From positions 1-29,030 of the forward strand of contig JAAMXP010001993.1 of NCBI GenBank assembly GCA_019693395.1: 29,030 nucleotides of DNA. The letters are read 5' to 3'. Shown piece by piece: positions 10,289 to 21,500 of this stretch. Source of the stretch: Ettlia oleoabundans (Eukaryota; Chlorophyta; Chlorophyceae; Chlamydomonadales). The position numbers and the translations under genes are program-made. Under the pieces are notes generated by a model that was not told the DNA's origin, did not search any database, and was given only the letters and a program-made list of their open reading frames with translations. The first letter of the stretch is position 1. Each line of letters opens with the position of its first letter.

Positions 10289-11523
10289 TCACTGCTGCCA
10301 GTTGGGGCTGTGCTGTGGCATTGGCTGAGGCTGCTGAGGCCACCCGTACACGGGGCGCTGGTAGTCATCAAAGCACTCTGCAGCAGCGGCACAGCATTGG
10401 AACAGATGCTAGCAGCTCAAACCGCTCTGCCACTCAAGGGCTGCTGGCAGCCGGCGCAGGTGCAAGTTTGCGGTTAGCACCCCAAAGTTTGCTTGCAGTT
10501 ACACACAACACCGACAGGCGCACCTGGCATGACACAGGGGATCCAGGCCAGAGGCCAGAAGAGGAAGAGCAAAGCAATGACTGGAGCAGAGAAGGAATGG
10601 GGCACAGCACATATGCGGAGACCTCATTGGTAAGTCAGAGCAGCTATCCAGACAGTGTGCTGGCCAGCTAATCAAGCGGCATGGCATGCAGGAATGCAGA
10701 GTGCGACTGTATGCACATAATATAACAGCCACAGCGCACCAGCGATTATTCCGTTAGTCGAAAGCCCGTCGCACTGGAAGCACCCCGGCTGCGGCCTGTA
10801 AACTTCATACCCGACCACCACCTGGCCAGGCTGGGGCGGGACCTATGCAAAGCGCAGTGACAAGAACACAATGTGGCAGGTATAAGCAGGCCGTGCTCTA
10901 GAACAGTGGAAAAGGATTGGTGAAAAAAAACGGGAATCCCTAGGCAGCCCAGCATTAAGTTGCTCAGCTTCGTGCTGAAGAGTCGGGGGTTGACACATTT
11001 CGACACATTTGAACATGTAGCACGACAGGGGCCGCATGCAGTGTACTGCGCTGCTCTGCACGAGCACTGGGAGCTGGCGCACCAGCGGAGCGCGTATCGG
11101 CATGCCGGGGATGGGCACGGCGTTCAGAGGGACTCCGGTCACCCCTGCAGTCCACAGCATGACGCACAAAGCAGGGCACATTAATTCACCTCGTAAAGGT
11201 AGCCATGCCAACAAGGGAAGGGCGACATGAGAAATCGCGCCTCCAACTGCTGTAAGGTATAGAAGGCGACAACCTGGGGCTGGCGAACCGGTGGGTGGTG
11301 GGCCAGCTGGGTAGCCGAAGGGAGGCGGCGCGCCAGCTGGCGGCGGCGGAGCGTCGTGTGGTGACGGTGCAGCTGGCGGCGGGGGCGGCCCGTCAGTATT
11401 GAGCGGAGGCGCTGAGTAGGATTGCCCGTCCCCAAACTGGCTGGCCTGCCCTACTGGCGGATAGGTTTGGGAGCCTTGAGCAGTGCGCGCGGGCGCATCG
11501 CTTTTCTCGGTTCCTGCAACCAT
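10289..11523 (-). CDS. Small Pro-rich single-pass membrane protein, tandem paralogue A
   Basis: Five exons: 11274-11523, 11083-11144, 10740-10842, 10524-10580 and 10289-10377 (561 nt, 186 aa). Residues 1-83 are Pro/Ala/Gly-rich (GAPPPFGYPAGPPPTGSPAP). Exon 2 encodes LNAVPIPGMPIRAPL. Exon 3 (from residue 105) encodes VPPQPGQVVVGYEV, then CFQC at 125-128 and DGLSTNG. Exon 4 (139-157) encodes the hydrophobic segment VIALLFLFWPLAWIPCVMP. Exon 5 encodes ECFDDYQRPVYGWP and a Gln/Pro tail. The start is ATG 11523, in the position matching paralogues B and C. The family is not firmly identified. A Pro-rich N-terminus, a Cys pair, a hydrophobic stretch and a second Cys motif recall the layout of BRI3/LITAF-like small membrane proteins, but this is only a resemblance. 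The stop converges with the DUF4378-like gene. Confidence 0.85.
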
Positions 11524-12214
11524 GTCGGTCAATTAATCCGCTCTACACCTTTCACAGATTGGCGCGTGCTGCGCTGCCAAGATACAAGGTGACTTTCTGC
11601 CCGCTGGTCGGGATGCACGCACCGCCGGCGGGACAGGCAGACGTACTGCATGAGGCGCAGGCACGGTTATGAGTCGGCCGGTACGGCTCCCCTGCCCAGG
11701 TCCAGTAGGGCCTAAGTAGCGGGGTTATGTAACACACACACACACACACGCTCTACGTGGCTTGCACCTAGTTTAACCTCCAGATCCTGTGAGGTCAACA
11801 GGACATATGAAATTTTACTGACACACCGTAGCCAACACTCAATTGTTTTATGATGAATGTGAGCTGTTCGCTTGTCAGCGTTGCTGCAGTGGCATGCTAG
11901 GGGCGGTTACAGCGGTTGGGGCTGCTTGAATGTACTGCCACAATATTTAAAGCTAAAAATCCCACCGTGTGATACAATATACAGTCTGCGAGATGCGCAT
12001 ATCTACCATACTTATCATTACCCGATACCATACAGCCGTACTCTTTTAGCATCGTAGGCAGCCTCACAACAGCAACAGGAGGCACCGCGTGAGATGAATG
12101 AAAGCGGCATTGCCCCAATACCATGTAAACTAATAAGCGACTCAGGTTTGAGCTGCTGGCGGGCGCCACACCGGGGCAGCATGTTCAAAAGTCCAACCCA
12201 TAGCTCGGATAAGG
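11524..12214. other. Intergenic region between paralogues A and B
   Basis: 691 bp holding the promoter of paralogue A and the 3' UTR of paralogue B (same strand). It contains the dispersed repeat with its CA microsatellite (11656-11749). On the minus strand a TGTAA, the chlorophyte polyadenylation motif, lies at 11907-11911, about 300 nt past the stop of B. No supported ORF. Confidence 0.6.
11656..11749 (+). repeat. Dispersed repeat copy 1 with CA microsatellite (inverted partner at 28593-28684)
   Basis: The 77 bases 11656-11732 recur in reverse complement at 28608-28684 with one mismatch, and both copies adjoin a CA/TG dinucleotide run (11733-11749 here). Similarity stops sharply beyond the CGCAG end. 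This copy lies 133 bp upstream of the start codon of paralogue A. It could be part of a transposon end or short non-autonomous element; no coding capacity or target-site duplication was recognised. Confidence 0.85.
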
Positions 12215-13574
12215 TCACTTCGGAGTATGATGGGGCTGGTTTTGCGGCAAGCCGTACACGGGGCGCTGGTAGTAGCTGAAGCAGCCTGCATCAGGGAAAT
12301 GCAACGCCAGCTCCATTGCGGCAGCTTCAAGCACAGCAAGATTCACCCATAGCCAGCCAGCTAACATGCCGGCCCCTGGAACCACTTATTCTTGCTTTCT
12401 GCTCACTTGGCATAACACAGGGTATCCAAGCCAGAGGCCAGAAGAGGAACAGCAGGACGATCACTGCGGTGGTGGCAAGAGGAGATTTCATGGGCGGGAG
12501 GACCAAAGATGGGAGGCGGTTGACACAACAGCTCATGATGATTTATGGAGACACGGCAGCACGTGATGATGGATGGCAACTGCAGACTAAGTGCAGCTAG
12601 GCACAAAGTGCAGCCTGCAGCCCCGGGACCCATGCAGGGCTCTGAAGTGACCGGCCCAATTACCCTGCTGCGCAGCCAGCTGGCACAGCTTGTATTCCAT
12701 TGATTCAATCCGCTGTAGTCCTGCTTTTACCAGCCACTTTAGATTGCAGGTTTTACTCTAAACACAGTAGCAGCTACTCACTGGAAGATATGTATCGGCA
12801 GCAGCGTTTCGCTCGTGATTCACACAGGAATGCAGCATGCACTGAACGCACCAGCAATCATGCCATTGGTGGAAAGCCCGTCGCACTTGAAGCAACCCGA
12901 CTGCGGCTTGGCAACCTCATACCCAACCACCACCTGACCAGGCTGTGGTGGCACCTTCACAAACATGAAGTGCAAGGCACATTGCAATCGGGGCTTGTGT
13001 AAGCAGCACTATGGCAGTAGCAGATTGAAGCAGACTGGGGCGAAGGGTTGCATATGCATCCAGCCAAAAAAACTCCACATGCACGCATGCTCGCACGCAA
13101 TCAGGAAGGCATATACACACAAGCGCAGAGCTACAGCTTCAGGGAGTATAGAAGCAGGGATTTGGCGCACCCGTGGGCCACGCATGGGCATCCCAGGGAT
13201 TGGCTCTGCATTGAAATGGACCGCGGGCACTCCTGCATATCCCAGGTATGGCGCAAGCGACACAGAGCTTTTTCAGAAAGGTTTGACCAGGGTAGGGCAC
13301 GCCACATACAATATCGAACTCCGATCTGAATATGTACGGCTATCCCGCCCGCCGGAGGGCCAAAACGAACCGGAGGGCTCGCACCGGCGGGCGTCGGGAC
13401 AGTGCCAGCTGGCGTTGGCGGCGGCGCTCCTGGCGGTGTCGTTGAAGCTCCTTCGTTGTTGGGCGGCGGTGCTGCGTGAGCCTGCTCATCGCCGACTCGG
13501 CTCGCAGGCTCCACTGGCGGATAGAGTTGAGAGACCTGCGCAGCGGACATGGGCGCCTCCGTGTCTGCACCCAT
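12215..13574 (-). CDS. Small Pro-rich single-pass membrane protein, tandem paralogue B
   Basis: Exons 13385-13574, 13171-13232, 12852-12954, 12407-12463 and 12215-12285 (483 nt, 160 aa). The last four exons (62, 103, 57 and 71 bp) are identical in length to those of paralogue C. Motifs in order: a Thr/Pro/Ala-rich N-terminus, FNAEPIPGMPMRGPR, VPPQPGQVVVGYEVAKP, CFKC (105-108), DGLSTNG, the membrane segment VIVLLFLFWPLAWIPCVMP (119-137), then SCFSYYQRPVYGLP. The exon 1 donor (G|GTGCGA at 13384) is the least certain border. It was chosen because it gives the same phase and length relation as in A and C; the frame stays open beyond it. The start ATG 13574 begins MGADTEAP, matching MGAETQPA of paralogue C. 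Exon 3 is 29/34 identical to that of A at protein level by eye. Confidence 0.83.
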
Positions 13575-14165
13575 GCCTGTAAGCTTTATTGCTTTATGAT
13601 TGAAAGGCAATCGCTCGAAGCGCTGGTAAATGCACTCTATGTCTAGCTTCAACAGAATTAGATTCAACAGAATCTAGCATCCGCTGAGCTGGCTTGCACC
13701 GCCAGCTGGCAGGAACTAGGTGGGACAAGTTTTAAAAAGGGCAGCCACAACTGCTTTGATAGTGGGCCCAGGATATTCAGGGCTTTACTTGAAGGCTTGT
13801 CGGCAATTTGAAACTGCACTGTGTTGGAACCTGCACCTGACGTCCTCGCTTTTCAGTGACGCGTTTCACATCCCAGGGCAGTTTTACAACGTTGAGGAAG
13901 CCTTTCATACATCGCAATCTTGAAAGCTATATAGCAAGCTAGAATGCCGAGTGGGGCAATAATAAAGGCACATAGTACATATGTTCGGTCTTATCATTCA
14001 AGAACACCAACCAGCATTTACTAGAGTTTGCTATATTTTCCAGATCTGTTGCACCAGTGAGGCAAGCTTCAGACCAGCCCAAGGGCACTGCGCAAAATAA
14101 TGAGGGGCCATACCTGTAGCTGCCACCCCAGGGGAGAGAGAGACGGCCAGCTGCCAAATGCGGGG
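13575..14165. other. Intergenic region between paralogues B and C
   Basis: 591 bp with no supported ORF. It should contain the promoter of B and the 3' UTR of C. A minus-strand TGTAA at 13884-13888, about 280 nt past the stop of C, is a candidate polyadenylation signal. An ATTCAACAGAAT-like short direct repeat occurs near 13645-13675. Confidence 0.55.
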
Positions 14166-15320
14166 CTACTGCGGAGTGTGGTGGGGCTGGGGCGGCGGCC
14201 AGCCATAGACGGGGCGCTGGTAGTCATTGAAGCACTCTGCAACCAGAGAGATGCGGCGGGAGCTCAACAGGACCCACACATAGCAGCAGGCTCACACCCT
14301 TCACCTTCACCTCCACCCAATAATGCAACAAACCTTCCACTGCTTGAACTTGCAGCAATCTGCTCACCTGGCATGAGGCAGGGGATCCAGGCCAGGGGCC
14401 AGAAGATGAACAGCAGGACGATCACTGCAGAGGGGAGAAGGGGAGGGGGGGGGGGGGGGGGGGGNNNNGCTGGATGTAGTACACCAAGAAATCGCATCAA
14501 ACCAAGCAACGTACCAACAGGACACTTTCCCGTGGTTTCCCCCTGAAACAAAGCCAACAATAGCAGGCAACTTCTAGACCCAGCATGTAGAACAGCTGAC
14601 ATGGTCGCTTGCCTCACCTGCCACCAGCCCAGATGTGGACAGCCCCTCGCATTGGAAGCACCCGCCGCTCGGCTTACAAACTTCATAGCCAAGCAGCACC
14701 TGCCCGGGCTGTGGCGGCACCTGTAGGCAGTTGTGGGTAGCACAGCATTGTGGAGGTGGGTGCTGACTAGCGGCTGGGGCGGAGAAGCAGGGATGGAAAT
14801 GGAGCTCTTCGTAGCATAGCTGGTGGCAGCCTTGATAGGGAGCAGCAGCAGCAGCTGCGCACCGCAGGTGGCCTCATGGACAGCCCAGGAATCGGCACAG
14901 CGTTCAGGTGCACCAGCACTGCGCCTGCAATATCGTTTCAAGGCGGCAGCATGTAGAACGTGAGGCAAATGGGTTGCAAGCGGCAAGACAGCACAGTTAA
15001 GAACTGGGGGCTCGGGCACCGACTGACTCACACCCATTTCTGCAGCACCAAGTGCTCAATTGCGACCGGCCAATGCAGTCAAACTAGGAACTGTCCCACT
15101 GACCTGGCGGAGGCGGAGGCCCAGGCGGGTAACCTGCCATGGGTGGCGCCCCAGATGGAGCGCCCCACTGCGCCCCGGGCTGGCCTTCGCCGATGTATGG
15201 CGGCGGCGGTGCGGAGGAAGAACCGGGCTGCTGGGGAGCAGGCGGCGGACCGTACGGAGGCGCCTGGTATGCCCCGCCAGACTTGGAAGGATCCACAGCG
15301 GGCTGCGTCTCCGCGCCCAT
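14166..15320 (-). CDS. Small Pro-rich single-pass membrane protein, tandem paralogue C
   Basis: Exons 15104-15320, 14863-14924, 14618-14720, 14368-14424 and 14166-14236 (510 nt, 169 aa), all GT-AG and in phase. The N-terminus is rich in Pro, Gly, Ala and Ser (APSGAPPMAGYPPGPPPPPG). Then come LNAVPIPGLSMRPPA, VPPQPGQVLLGYEVCKP, CFQC (114-117), EGLSTSG, the hydrophobic segment VIVLLFIFWPLAWIPCLMP (128-146) and ECFNDYQRPVYGWPPPQP at the C-terminus. It is the most divergent of the three: exon 3 is about 24/34 identical to that of A, with D to E and N to S changes in the DGLSTNG motif. The intron between exons 3 and 4 holds a 20-G run and four undetermined bases, which do not affect the coding sequence. 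It lies downstream of and on the same strand as the alcohol oxidase gene. Confidence 0.87.
14445..14468. other. Poly-G run ending in four undetermined bases (assembly or read gap)
   Basis: Twenty G (14445-14464) are followed by NNNN (14465-14468) inside the third intron of paralogue C. The true length of the homopolymer and any missing sequence are unknown. Confidence 0.95.
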
Positions 15321-15597
15321 GACAAGCTACCGGTCCGGCAACCGCGTTAGCCCGGGCTTGCTTCTAGGGGACGGCGCGTACGGAGACCGACACGCCAGAT
15401 GGACAAGAACGACAGCTCTTGTCGACAACCTCCTGTGTTTCTGTGTTGGAAGTTGCAACGACAGGTGGCACCACGGCGCGCCACCGTGTGCGCCGTCACC
15501 TGTTCTGGCATCACCACTGGAACCCACGTTTACAGCCAATGTTTAAAGTTTACATATGCAGACATGAATGCAAATACTGGAGTTGTCCATCCAGGAA
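15321..15597. other. Intergenic region: alcohol oxidase 3' UTR and paralogue C promoter
   Basis: 277 bp between a minus-strand stop and the next minus-strand start. Two minus-strand TGTAA motifs (15550-15554 and 15530-15534) lie about 45-65 nt past the oxidase stop and are candidate polyadenylation signals. No supported ORF. Confidence 0.6.
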
Positions 15598-18500
15598 TCA
15601 CAGCTTGGAGCTGCATTGGGTGGAGGGTTGCTGTGCACCTGTCCGATCCCGCCTCTTGCTGGCACCAGTGCTCCCCAGGCCGCTCTCAACCAGCCTCACT
15701 GCCAGCTGCTTGGAAAGCATGTAGGAGATGGACTCGATGCTGCAGGCAGGGGGCAGTTACAGATGCCCCTCACACAGCAACCTCAGCAATCACTGACAGA
15801 GCCATGCTGCGTCATTTCCATGTGGGTGCTGCTTCCATCCGCCCGGCAAGCACAAATCCGCTCACTTATCTATACGAAGGCGGACATAGGAGCAGCAGTA
15901 ATATGAATGAGCCGCACTAGAGACTTTCAGCCCCAACCGCATTCCACACCTGACCATGGGGTTGACTCCTGTGGGTGTGGGGAAAGTACTGCCATCCAGG
16001 CAGTACAACCCAGCCACATCCCAGCACTGCCCCTCCGGATCCAGCACAGACGTCTGTGGGTCGGAACCTGCGGGGAATCGGACAGAGAGAAAGCCATGCA
16101 AACTGCAGTTATGCAAGTTTGCATCAGGGTTGAGACGGGAACAGCATCAGCAGCATCCCGTCTAACACAGGCAGGCATGGGCAAAGCTGCAGGTCCGCAT
16201 AAAAAACCAAGCCAGGCCCCTTGACACAGGCCGTAGAGCTTATCAGGGCGGCATCACCATGGCTGGCTGACGGCAGCTTACACAAAAGTATGCAGCACTC
16301 ACCCAAGCGGCAGGTGCCCATCTGGTGTGCGCTAAACAGGGATGTTTGCAGGGGAATGATGCCTGTGCGTGCCACATCAGACACATACTCCTCAAACGCC
16401 TCGCTGCCGCCACTGGCGCTGCCCGGAAGGACGAGCGACGATGCGGCACCGCCAATGCCTGCCGTCGGCGAATGCTGCTGCTGCTCGCGCGCCGCCAATG
16501 CCGTCTTGCCTCCCTCCAGAGGGGCGGCAGCAGGAGCAGCTGTGGTAGGAGGGCTCGAGCTGTGGCTCCTGCCGCTGCCGGGCCGCTCCTTTGCTTCTGG
16601 GTCTGTGAAAGTGAAGCGCCCTGCTGGCGCGTTGCGCGTGGTGAGCAGCGTGGTGGCGCCGGCGGCAGCCAGGCAGCGCAGACCCAACTCCACACCCTGA
16701 ACAGTGGAGAGGCATGGGCTGGGGGTGAGGACCCAGTGCAGCGGTGCAGTTTGCAGCAGATGAATGTGCAGATGATGTGGCGGCTGCACAAGAAGGTTAT
16801 ATGCAAGCAGCACACGTGGCAATACGCTGCTAAAACAGAGACAAGAACACGCCCCTGGGTGTGGGTTGAGGGATCCACCAGAGGCACGACCCAGCGGGGC
16901 CGCCTCTTGGTGGCTATCATGCCACCCACCTTGAGCATAGATGCCTCATCCCGCTTGGACAGCGTGTAATGGATGCGTGGCCTGCCACTGCAGGTGCCAG
17001 GACATGGATAGCAGCAGAGTCACGCTGTGAAGGCAGCAGCGGAGCGGACAAATCAGGGGTTGCTACCTCGGCTTTGTCGCCTGGGTGACACCCCCCGGTC
17101 TTGTACCACACGGCAAGAGAGCCCCAGCAGATGTTTCCGCCAGAGGCGCTCCAGTTAGGCAGCTCCCAAGAACTCCAGTCAGACCCTTCCACATGGCATG
17201 TGCATCGCCTCTACATCGGCACAGCTAGCTGGAGCCCACACTTATTGAAAACCAAATGCCGCCGTTGGTGTATGTAGAGTAACAGGGAAATCGAGACGGT
17301 GGTTTTCTAGCCACGCTACAAGCACCCAGCCCACCTCTTATCCACCGTGATGCGTCCGGGGTTTTGATCCCGTACCAACACCAGTACCACGCAGCAGCTG
17401 TGGTACTGCAGCATAAGCTCCTTGAAGTCGGCGCCGCCCAGCCAGGGGGAAGCTGCTGCAAAGAGCCCCGGGTGCACCTGCGGGGGGTGGGGAGGGGTGG
17501 GGAGTGGCGGCGGTGGCTTGGGTTGGCCGTCGGCGGAAGGGGCGGGGCAGAACCGTTGTGCATGCGCAGGTAGGACACACAGCCAACAGGTTGGCTGCAG
17601 GAATACAATGTGTCAGCAGGCCCAATGCCGACCTAGCAGGCAGCAAACAGGCTGATAGGGAAGATTGCAGAAAGGGTCAGAAAGATGTGTCCTTCGCCTC
17701 GCACCAGCGGGCTCAGCCGGGGCCGCATGAAGCAGGTTGCACTTCAACAGCAGCAAGGGGCAACGCGTGGCCAGACATAAAGCGCAGGGAGACCAGTGGG
17801 CACAGCCACTACCCCAGATTGAGGACAGAACCAGCACAGCAGCAGCACCCAGGGAGCACCCAGGGAGGCCAGCAGGCACTGCCAGCAGGCATCTTTGAGT
17901 CAATCCCAAGCAGGCAGGCAAGCAGGCAGGCAGGCAGGAAGGAGGCAGGCAGGCACAACAAAACAGTAGATACAAGGCATATTCAGTTATAGCCCAAACA
18001 AGGGGATTCTTTGCAGGCAACCGACTCACCGCAGGCGTGTACAGCAGGCTGCCGTAGCCAGAACCTTCCCAGTCCCCTACTTGCTTGCTAAACACGCTCA
18101 TCAGCGTGCCCTCCCAGCATCGAATGCTGCCGGTGGGCTGGGTGCAGAGGTGGCCGCCTTGCTGGGTGCTGACTTGGCTCTCAGGCTGGCTGCCAGGCTG
18201 GCCGCTGAGTAGGTTGCGTAGATGGCTGCCAGCAGGACCGCCGCTACCAGCCCGGTATGCATGGAGCTCACCGCTGCTAGTGGCGCAGGAGTGTTGCTGC
18301 CGGTGAGGTTCCTCCGCCGCTGCTGCTCGTGCTGATGCTGCTGTTGCAGTTGATGCCGCCCCGCTACCGCTGCCATCATTGCCGCCGGCACGGCAGCCGT
18401 CTGCATGTCTGGGGTGCTCATATAGATCACTGGGGGACGCCAGGTCTTCCATATCGCCTAGGCCATCACCCTCTTGCTGCCTCCCTGCCCGCTGTTGTTG

Positions 18501-21500
18501 CTGTATGGAATCTCTCTGTGGGAACAGCCCCACCACACAGGTGCATGGGTGCAGCCGCAGGTTGGCACCCACGTTGCCGCGGCAGCTGACGCCGCTACGC
18601 AGCAGCAGCGCAGGGCTGTGCAGGGAGCCAGCGGCAGACACCACCACTGGAGCCTGCAGGGAAGATGGAGGGCAATAGGGTGTGGTGTGGGTGGGTGAGT
18701 GGGTGGTGTGGTGTGTGGGTGGGTGTGTGGGGGGGGGGAAGGGGGGGGCGCGGGAGAGTTGCAAGCACAGCACATGGGTCTGCAGAAGCCTGGGCGGATG
18801 TGGCTAGCAAGCAAGGTGCGGGAACACACACAAACATCAATCTTCGCTACCTGGTGCAAATGCACGGCTGGCACGCAAAGTTTACCAAGAATGCACGAGG
18901 CTTGCAGCATGCGCCACACACAAGCTGCTGTAGGAAGCCGGTTCCCCAGCAGCAGTGTTTGTGTGCCATCCACTCACCTGGATGGCCAGCCTGAGAGGAG
19001 CAGCCGCACTTCCAGCCAGCGCCAAGACACCCGCCACCTGCCTGCGCCGCGTGTGGCTGTCTTCCCCTGCCGCAGCGGGCTTGCCGCTGTGAGGCTCCAA
19101 TAGCAACCGCTCAGCCCAAGCACCTGCATCAGGTGAAAGCAAGCTTTGAGCGTCAGCAGCACTGTAACACAGGGATTGTCGATCTGCTCAAATGTAACAG
19201 CTGCTGCAGCAGCAACACAACAATGATGTTATTGTTGGCTGCCTGCCGGAGGCAGTATCGCAGACCTGCAAAACAGCCGGGGCGGTGCTGGCAGGTACGC
19301 AATCAGGCAGACCATAAACAGCACACAGAATGGTCGCCATGAGCGACCAAATTTTTTGTTTTTTGCTTTTTTCACCATGAGCCGGTTGAATAACCTGCTG
19401 CCACGGCGTCCTGCGCCCGCACATTGCCGCGCGACCTACGCCGCCTGGCTGTCGCCTGCTGTCGCCGTCCCGCTGCTGCTGCGGTCGCTGCTAGCGTGTC
19501 GCACCGACACTGCTTGCGCCTGGGGTGGCTGCAGGGCGAAACGCAAGGCGACCAAAAGCTTAGGCAGACCAGCAGCAGCACGCGCACCTGTGATGATGCG
19601 TGCCCCCGTCTGGCACGCGTCTGCCAGCCAGGTGTTGACCGCATCCTGCTTGTGGCCGCGCGCGCAGCCCAGGCAGCAGTGGCCGCAGCAGTCGGGGTTC
19701 AAGCAGTTGCGCGGCACCTCGCCGCAGTGCACACCCAGCGCACGCAAACCGCTTTGTAGCGTGGAACACATGTTACTGCAGGAAGGGATATGTGTGGCGG
19801 TGGCAAGGAGGGCTGTGGCTAGGCTGGAGAGCGAGGCAGCATCAGGTGGTGAAGTTGCGGCAGGCACCTTCATTGGGCTGCTCTGCTGCAGGGCCCTAAA
19901 AGCTACCTCCGCTCTTTGCTACCAGCAGGCGAGCAAACATACACACACACACCCAAGCAGCTGCAGCACCGCAGTCGCGCTCGGAGAAGCAAGCACGGCC
20001 AATGCAGAGAGGAACGGCCCGCCATACAATTTGGAGGGCTGTACGCCCGGGATGTGCCCTGAAATAACTGTCTTGAAGCTACAGCCCGAATACTTCTGCC
20101 GTGTTTGACTCACCTGTGCTTGAACCCTGTGCGCACCCCCAGCCTGCTGCACACCGCCTGCATAGCCTCTTTATACTTGGAAGAGGCGAAGTTGGGCAGG
20201 CCCTGCTGCTCCGCCCACTCCCGCCTGCGCACAGCATGCACAGCATGCGGTTTACGGTCGAGTATATAGCTTTATGTGAGTTGGACCCAAGGAGGGGCGG
20301 CATGCCACTGAAATGGCAGAACAGTCAAAGTGCGGACAACCTTATACGGTGCCCGCTGCTGCCTCGTACTGTCACAGCCACCCCAAACCTGACATCATTA
20401 TGCGTGAATTCCACCATAGGAAGTTCTTGCACGCAATATAGGCCACCTCACTCAATGTGACCGCGGTTAGGCCAGCCCCATGATGTATTGAAGCACACCA
20501 CCTCATAACCTCTTGCAACTACCTACACAACATACCCAAAACAAAAATTGTCCTCACCTGACGTGATCCGGGGTGTGAAATGAGGCACACCAGTTGACGC
20601 GCGTGCCGCCACCCAGCGTGCTGCCAGCCAGCAGGTTAATGCTGGCGTCCTCGCTGGAAAGAATGCCGCCCTGCTCGTACATGGCCTGAAAGGCCTGCCC
20701 CTCCTGCACCAGTGCAAAAAGGCAGAAGCACATGCTCTGAAAAACCTGCCTCTCCTCCAGCAGTGCGCGAAGCAGCTGCACATGGCCTGAAAGGGCTGCC
20801 CCTCCTGCACCAGTACAGGAAGCAGAGGGTCCAAATGCGCATCCCTGTTGCAGCAACAAGCAATACACGAAGTCTGAGAGGCCTGCCACTCCTGCAGCGG
20901 TGCAAGAAGCACATGCTTTGAGAAGCATGCTCCTGTTGCAGCAGTACTGGCACTACCGGCAGTATGTGGCAGGAGCAGGAGCTCCAGTAATTTTCACCGG
21001 AACGGCGGCTCTATACCACAGGCAAGGTGCCAGGCACGACGCAAAGCCTCCTCCAGTGGGCAGATTTACCGATGTGCAACACATGTGTGGGCACGCCAAA
21101 CACGCCAAATCCTGGACATAGCAAACAGGCCCCCACACACAGGCGCCACACTGCCGCCTTGGAGGGAGCAGTCACCGCCGCTGTACTGCTTCACCTCCAG
21201 CTGTACTGCAAGATGCTGTCTGACCTGTACCGCCTTGCCTGCAGTGTCATGTCCCTTGCCGGCACAAAGCTGCTCTTCTCCAGCACCACGATGCGCAGTC
21301 CTGCAGCCGCAAGGTTGGCTGCCGCCACCCCGCCGCCCGCGCCGCTGCCCACCACAACCACATCGCACTGGACGGCCAGCTGCAGGGCAGGCAGGTCCTG
21401 GATGGGATAGCAGCGGGCACCCAAGGGTGGCAAGAACCGCAGAAGGACGCGAGCGAGGAAGGGAGAAAAGAACTAGAAACCAGAAGTTAGCCTACTGCGG

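Noticed and set aside
15139..15546. Gly-rich plus-strand ORF
   Set aside because: Antisense of the Pro-rich first exon of paralogue C, which has a start codon, phase and motif agreement with two paralogues.
16325..16969. 214-codon plus-strand ORF opposite oxidase exons 12 and 13
   Set aside because: Antisense shadow of exons with clear GMC motifs; no start context or family match.
17613..18773. 386-codon minus-strand open frame taken as a single gene
   Set aside because: It contains true oxidase exon 10 but runs on into introns on both sides; conserved GMC blocks are in other exons joined in phase.
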